Both the position numbers and the translations under genes were made by a program. The notes under the pieces were generated by a model. That model did not search any database and was not told the DNA's origin. It saw nothing but the letters and a program-made list of their open reading frames with translations. This document shows positions 39,570-43,814 of a stretch of DNA of 43,814 bases, one piece after another (the stretch's first letter is position 1; each line of letters opens with the position of its first letter). Location of the stretch: positions 1-43,814 of the forward strand of contig JAGWZL010000015.1 of assembly GCA_018968815.1 (NCBI GenBank), written 5' to 3'. This DNA is from Verrucomicrobiota bacterium. Its GTDB lineage: Bacteria > Chlamydiota > Chlamydiia > Chlamydiales > SM23-39.

Positions 39570-40633
39570 AACGCTGGATGATTCTGCTGCTTCTATGCAG
39601 CGCCTGCCACAAAAAAGAGATGCCGGCAAAAATCCTCACCTTTCCTGTGCGGGTCGAGCGAGCGGTGGAGAAAGAGACCCCCCTCTTCATCGAAGCGCTC
39701 GGACATGTCGACTCCATCACCAACATCCAACTCAAGTCGCGCATTGAAGGAGAGCTGACCGGAATCTATTTCACACAAGGGCAAGAGGTGAAAAAAGGCG
39801 ATCTGCTCTTCACCATCGACCCAAGGCCCTACGAGGCCGCGCTCAAAGAGGCGCAAGCCACTTTGGAGGAAAATTTAGCGAACCTAAGTTTGGCCGAGGA
39901 AAAGGTCAAACGGTATCGCACGCTCGCAAAAAGCGAATACTTTTCGCAAATCGATTACGAAACGCTGCAGGCCAATTTGGCCTCTACAAGCGCGATCGTT
40001 CAGCAAAATAGAGCCCAAGTCGAAAGCGCCCTCATCAACCTCAACTACTGCTGGATCTACGCCCCTATCGACGGCATGATGGGCCTACTGCAAGTCGACT
40101 ACGGCAATCTGGTCGCTGAAAACGGCGCCACGCTGAGCACCCTCAATCAAATGACCCCCATTTATGTCACCTTCTCCATCCCCGAATTCAAATTGCCCCA
40201 AGTCCAAAAAGTGTTCAGCAAAGGAGAACTCAAAGTATTGGCCGCCTACGAAAATTTTTCCGAAGAGGTGTTTGTAGGCAAACTCTTCATGCTCGACAAC
40301 AGCGTCGATCCCAATACCGGCATGATCACCTTGAGAGCCATTTTTGAAAACAATCAACGGGAACTCTGGCCCGGACAATTCATCCGCACCCGATTAATCT
40401 TAGCCACCCTCCCGAACGCAGTCGTCATCCCATACACAGCCGTCCAAATGACCCAAGAGGGGCCCGTGCTCTTTGTGGTGAAAGACAATCTGACCGTGGA
40501 GCAAAGACCTGTGACGCTCGGCCAAAGAGAAAATTCACATGTGATTGTATTAAAAGGACTTACAGCTGGCGAAACGATTGTGACAGAGGGGCAGCTCAAC
40601 CTACATACGGGGGCGAGAGTCGAAATCCGATGA
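39566..40633 (+). CDS. RND efflux periplasmic adaptor (membrane fusion protein)
   Basis: A 355-residue adaptor with a lipoprotein-type signal (LLLLCSAC, Cys14). Order: barrel-sandwich half VDSITNIQLKSRIEGELTGIYFTQGQEVKKGDLLFTIDPRPYEAAL (54-99), a helical hairpin (about 100-150), lipoyl second half IYAPIDGMMGLLQVDYGNLVAENGATLSTLNQMTPIYVTFSIPE, beta-barrel, and the C-terminal RRPVTLG-like domain. It links the inner-membrane pump to the outer-membrane channel. Overlaps both neighbours by ATGA. Confidence 0.93.
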   Translation: MKRWMILLLLCSACHKKEMPAKILTFPVRVERAVEKETPLFIEALGHVDSITNIQLKSRIEGELTGIYFTQGQEVKKGDLLFTIDPRPYEAALKEAQATLEENLANLSLAEEKVKRYRTLAKSEYFSQIDYETLQANLASTSAIVQQNRAQVESALINLNYCWIYAPIDGMMGLLQVDYGNLVAENGATLSTLNQMTPIYVTFSIPEFKLPQVQKVFSKGELKVLAAYENFSEEVFVGKLFMLDNSVDPNTGMITLRAIFENNQRELWPGQFIRTRLILATLPNAVVIPYTAVQMTQEGPVLFVVKDNLTVEQRPVTLGQRENSHVIVLKGLTAGETIVTEGQLNLHTGARVEIR

Positions 40634-43600
40634 ATCTATCTGAACCGTTTATCCGCCGCCCTGTGATGACGTTGCTCGTGATGATCTCGATCCTCTTTTT
40701 TGGTCTCGCAGCCTATCAAAAACTGCCGGTGAGCGATTTGCCCAATGTCGATATGCCCACCATTGAAGTGTCAGTGAGTTATCCAGGAGCCAATCCCGAT
40801 ACAATGGCGAGCTCTATTACAACGCCGCTGGAACAAAAGTTCATGACGATCGAAGGAATCCAAAGCATTTTTTCGACGAGCAATACCGGCTCATCCACCA
40901 TCGTGTTGCAATTCAATCTCAATCGGAACATTGACGAGGCGACCACCGATGTGCAAGCGGCCATTAGTAGAGCGTTGCCTCAGCTGCCCTCTAATTTGCC
41001 CAACAACCCCACATACGACAAAGTGAATCCAGCGTCGACGCCGATTTTATTTTACGTGATTCGCTGTCCCAACATGACGCTTGCCGAGCTGTATGACTAT
41101 GGCAACACCTTTTTGGGGGAAAGGATTTCCATGATCGAAGGGGTGGCCCAAGTGACCACATACGGCTCGCCCTACGCTGTCAGAGTGCAGATCGATCCGG
41201 AAAAACTGGCTGCGAAGAATGTAGGCCTCGATCAAGTGACCCAATCGATCCAAAGGACGAACGTGAATTTGCCCACAGGGACACTCTTTGGAAAACGGGA
41301 CGATTTTACGATCGATATCGATGGGCAAATCATGCGCGCCCCAGGCTATGGCGAGCTGATCATCAAAAATCAAAATGGCGATCTGGTCAAACTCAAAGAT
41401 GTGGGGCTGGCCTTAGATAGCGTGAAAAATGACAAATTCTTCCAAACCTATGTGACGAAAAAGGGGTTTGAGGATTGCATTATTTTATCGATCCAGCGAT
41501 TGCCGGGCATGAATACAGTGCAGATTGTGAAGGGCATCAAAGCCACCGTCAAAGAGCTGATCCCTCAATTGCCCAGCTCGATGACCATCGAAACGATCTA
41601 CGATCAATCGGAATCGATCATCCAGGGAGTCGACGACGTGAAGTTGACCCTCATCGTCGCATTTTGCCTAGTGGTGATTGTGATCTTTTTGGCCCTTGGC
41701 AAATGGCTGAACACCCTCATCCCCGCCCTTTCTCTGCCCCTCTCCATTCTCGGAACGTTTGCCCTCATGTATCTGTTCGGCTTCAGCATCGATATTCTGT
41801 CTTTGCTCGCCATCACACTGTCCATCGGCTTTTTGGTCGATGACGCCATCGTCGTGCTCGAAAACAACGTTCGCCATGCGCAAATGGGAGAGGATCCCAT
41901 GACAGCCTCCTTGAATGGCTCCAGGGAGATCAGCATCACCATCTTGAGCATGACCCTGTGTCTTGCCGCTGCATTTATCCCCCTCTTGTTTATGGGCGGC
42001 GTTGTGGGACGGCTCTTTCGTGAATTTTCGGTCACGATTATCAGCGCCGTTCTCTTTTCAGGTTTTATCTCCTTAACGTTGATTCCCATGCTCTCATCGC
42101 GCTTCATTCGCCCCTATCAACACGACCAAAAGACAAGGATGGAACGGTTTGGGGACGCCCTCAATGACACCATGCGAAAGCTGTATGAGCCGTGCCTCCG
42201 TTTTGCTTTAAACCACCGCCTGATCGTGCTGGGGGTCGGCACTTTATGCATCGTGTGTTCAGGCCTGTTATTTGTAGCGGTGCAAAAAGATTTTCTGCCG
42301 CCCGATGATATCGGCTTTCTCGAAGGGTACACGCTCGCAAGGGACGGCACATCGCCCTTTCTCATGGAAAAATATCACCATGAGCTCAACCAAATCGCCA
42401 TTCAAAACCCAAACATCGATTCGATCCTTTCGGTCAGCTCCTACTACAACCCGAATGATGGCATTGTATTTGTCCGGCTCAAACCGTTCAAAGAGCGCAA
42501 ACCGATGAATACAGTGATTACACAGCTGAGCGATGAATTGGGCCATATCCCGGGACTCAATATTTACCTCTCTCCGATGCCCCTCATCAATTTACAAGTG
42601 GGCACGACCGCCACGGCGCTTTATCAATATTCGCTGTCGAGCATCGACCGAAAGGCTCTGTATGAATATGGACCTAAACTGGTCCAGAAACTGCAGAACA
42701 ATCCGGCGTTTGCCCAAGTCTCGAGCGATTTGCGCATCCATCAGCCCCAATGGGATTTGCGCATCAACCGCGAAAAAGCGTCGAACTATCATGTGACGGC
42801 CGAAGGAATTGAAAATTATTTCCAATACGCCTATTCGAATAATAAAATCTCGCAAATCAACGCAACAGTCAATCAGTATGATGTGCTGATTGAAACGCTG
42901 CCCCGCTTTTACCGCGATCCGGCCGTTCTGTCGAAACTCTACGTGACCTCTACGACGGGCAACCAAGTGCCCCTGTCTGAAATCCTCGATGTCAAAGAAA
43001 CGGTAGGGCCCCTGACGGTGAACCACATCAATGGGCTGCCTGCAGTGGGGATTTCTTTTAACCCGGCAGATCACATTCCGCTGGGCCATTGTTTAGATGA
43101 ACTCGCCAAGCTCACGAAAGACAAACCCACGCAGGTGTATGGGCAAGTGATTGGCACTGCGCAAGTGTTTCAATCGTCTTTTGAGACTCTGCCTTGGTTG
43201 CTCCTGCTCTCTTTTTTCGTGATCTATGTGATCCTGGGCATTCTCTATGAGAGTTTTATCCACCCCATTACGGTCATGAGCGCTTTGCCCCCAACGCTTG
43301 TAGGCGGCCTGCTCACTTTGTATGTGTTCCAACAGACCCTGTCCATCTATTCTTTTGTGGGGCTCATTCTGCTCATCGGAATTGTGTTGAAAAACGGGAT
43401 CATCCTGATCGACTTTGCGATTCACGCTGTGGAAAAAGAGGGTAAATCGGCCTACGATGCCATCGTGGAGGCGTGCCTCATCCGTTTCCGCCCCATCATG
43501 ATGACCACGATCTGCGCCGGCATGGGAGGCGTGCCCATCGCCTTAGGGATTGGCGGGGCCATTGCTCAAAATCACATTTCGCTCGGCCTTTGCATTGTGG

Positions 43601-43698
43601 GAGGACTCATCTTCTCTCAACTCCTCACATTGTTGCTGACGCCAGTGCTCTACTACTACTTCGAAACCCTCCAAGAAAAACTCCGTAAGAAAAACTAA
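40630..43698 (+). CDS. RND multidrug efflux transporter (AcrB/MdtB-like, HAE1 family)
   Basis: A 1022-residue proton-driven inner-membrane pump. It opens FIRRPVMTLLVMISILFFGLAAYQKLPVSDLPNVDMPTIEVSVSYPGA, standard for HAE1 pumps. The TM4 proton-relay pair is present in GFLVDDAIVVLENNVRH, and the TM10 lysine in GIVLKNGIILIDFA. Further blocks: FIPLLFMGGVVGRLFREFSVTI, ALPPTLVGGLLTLYVF, and RFRPIMMTTICAGMGGVPIALGIG. The sequence is nearer MdtB/MdtC-type than AcrB by the first periplasmic loop, which I judge by eye only. Last gene of the three-gene pump operon. All three parts are intact. Confidence 0.95.
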   Translation: MNLSEPFIRRPVMTLLVMISILFFGLAAYQKLPVSDLPNVDMPTIEVSVSYPGANPDTMASSITTPLEQKFMTIEGIQSIFSTSNTGSSTIVLQFNLNRNIDEATTDVQAAISRALPQLPSNLPNNPTYDKVNPASTPILFYVIRCPNMTLAELYDYGNTFLGERISMIEGVAQVTTYGSPYAVRVQIDPEKLAAKNVGLDQVTQSIQRTNVNLPTGTLFGKRDDFTIDIDGQIMRAPGYGELIIKNQNGDLVKLKDVGLALDSVKNDKFFQTYVTKKGFEDCIILSIQRLPGMNTVQIVKGIKATVKELIPQLPSSMTIETIYDQSESIIQGVDDVKLTLIVAFCLVVIVIFLALGKWLNTLIPALSLPLSILGTFALMYLFGFSIDILSLLAITLSIGFLVDDAIVVLENNVRHAQMGEDPMTASLNGSREISITILSMTLCLAAAFIPLLFMGGVVGRLFREFSVTIISAVLFSGFISLTLIPMLSSRFIRPYQHDQKTRMERFGDALNDTMRKLYEPCLRFALNHRLIVLGVGTLCIVCSGLLFVAVQKDFLPPDDIGFLEGYTLARDGTSPFLMEKYHHELNQIAIQNPNIDSILSVSSYYNPNDGIVFVRLKPFKERKPMNTVITQLSDELGHIPGLNIYLSPMPLINLQVGTTATALYQYSLSSIDRKALYEYGPKLVQKLQNNPAFAQVSSDLRIHQPQWDLRINREKASNYHVTAEGIENYFQYAYSNNKISQINATVNQYDVLIETLPRFYRDPAVLSKLYVTSTTGNQVPLSEILDVKETVGPLTVNHINGLPAVGISFNPADHIPLGHCLDELAKLTKDKPTQVYGQVIGTAQVFQSSFETLPWLLLLSFFVIYVILGILYESFIHPITVMSALPPTLVGGLLTLYVFQQTLSIYSFVGLILLIGIVLKNGIILIDFAIHAVEKEGKSAYDAIVEACLIRFRPIMMTTICAGMGGVPIALGIGGAIAQNHISLGLCIVGGLIFSQLLTLLLTPVLYYYFETLQEKLRKKN

Positions 43699-43734
43699 GA
43701 GACTGTTAACGGATTCGGATTTCGTCGATTTTGG

Positions 43735-43814
43735 GGATTATTTTGACCGATTTTCGATTGAAAAGTTGGGGGCAATATACTGAATGTCGATATGGCCCCC
43801 AACTTTTCAATCGA
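43735..43814. repeat. Palindromic repeat cut by the window end
   Basis: TCGATTGAAAAGTTGGGGGC (43754-43773) and its exact complement (43795-43814) form a 20-bp stem around CAATATACTG...TATG. The upstream 25 nt (43735-43759) match 35114-35138 exactly, so this is a member of the same repeat family as the gatB palindrome, although the inner arm differs. The outer right arm lies beyond the window. No gene is seen in 43699-43814. Confidence 0.82.

Overview
The window looks like chromosome of a member of the Chlamydiae, most likely an amoeba-associated 'environmental' chlamydia rather than a Chlamydia species. What points there: a Pkn1-like protein that joins a Ser/Thr kinase-like domain to a formylglycine-generating-enzyme (FGE/sulfatase-modifying) domain; a short RodZ without the periplasmic domain; RNase HIII next to and divergent from rodZ, with gatCAB and an Inc-like gene close by (from memory, the same genes sit together in C. 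trachomatis as CT002-CT009); a DhnA-type class I aldolase; a GadC/XasA-like amino-acid antiporter; and several proteins with the paired hydrophobic lobes of inclusion-membrane (Inc) proteins. The family cannot be fixed from the sequence; base composition looks close to 50% GC by eye. I saw no rRNA, convincing tRNA, CRISPR array or complete insertion sequence.

Layout. 0.2-1.7 kb (minus): a YheT-like hydrolase and a PagL-like lipid A deacylase. 1.8-5.1 kb (plus): a host-interaction-looking cluster: a secreted protein with an internal duplication, an Inc-like protein with a low-complexity tail, a Pro/Gly/Gln-rich protein, a small zinc-ribbon protein, a PI3/4-kinase-like protein and a small partner. 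5.1-11.8 kb (plus): amino-acid antiporter, methyltransferase, glmS, an AsmA-like protein and a short RNB-type ribonuclease. 11.8-13.5 kb: an accessory pocket with a long perfect inverted repeat, a duplicated 3' end of the ribonuclease gene, three tandem minus-strand paralogues of an unrecognised ~120-residue family, and a 154-bp MITE-like element with terminal inverted repeats and a 9-bp target duplication. 13.5-18.7 kb (minus): rimO, rlmI (apparently starting at ATT), a sugar transporter and class I aldolase. 18.7-22.1 kb (plus): oppBCDF without oppA. 22.0-24.7 kb (minus): rodZ, pkn1-like, low-molecular-weight phosphatase. 24.9-28.95 kb (plus): rnhC, recN, an outer-membrane-like protein, an Inc-like protein. 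28.9-31.7 kb (minus): two small operons of envelope and small proteins. 31.8-35.0 kb (plus): gatCAB. 35.1-38.0 kb: a second accessory pocket with a palindromic repeat, an orphan made of two near-identical 122-residue units, a duplicated 3' end of gatB, and an F-box-like/WD40 protein. 38.1-43.7 kb (plus): a complete tripartite RND efflux operon. The window ends inside another palindromic repeat.

Two themes stand out. First, accessory genes lie beside housekeeping genes whose 3' ends have been copied to the far side of the accessory DNA (ribonuclease, gatB, and a trace at the aldolase gene), as if such genes enter at or recombine near gene 3' ends. Second, the intergenic gaps carry several different 120-175 bp near-palindromes; one of them has promoter-like sequences pointing outward from both arms, and its arm recurs by itself in front of oppD. 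The proteins most likely to act on a host are the PI3/4-kinase-like protein, the F-box/WD40 protein and the Inc-like proteins.
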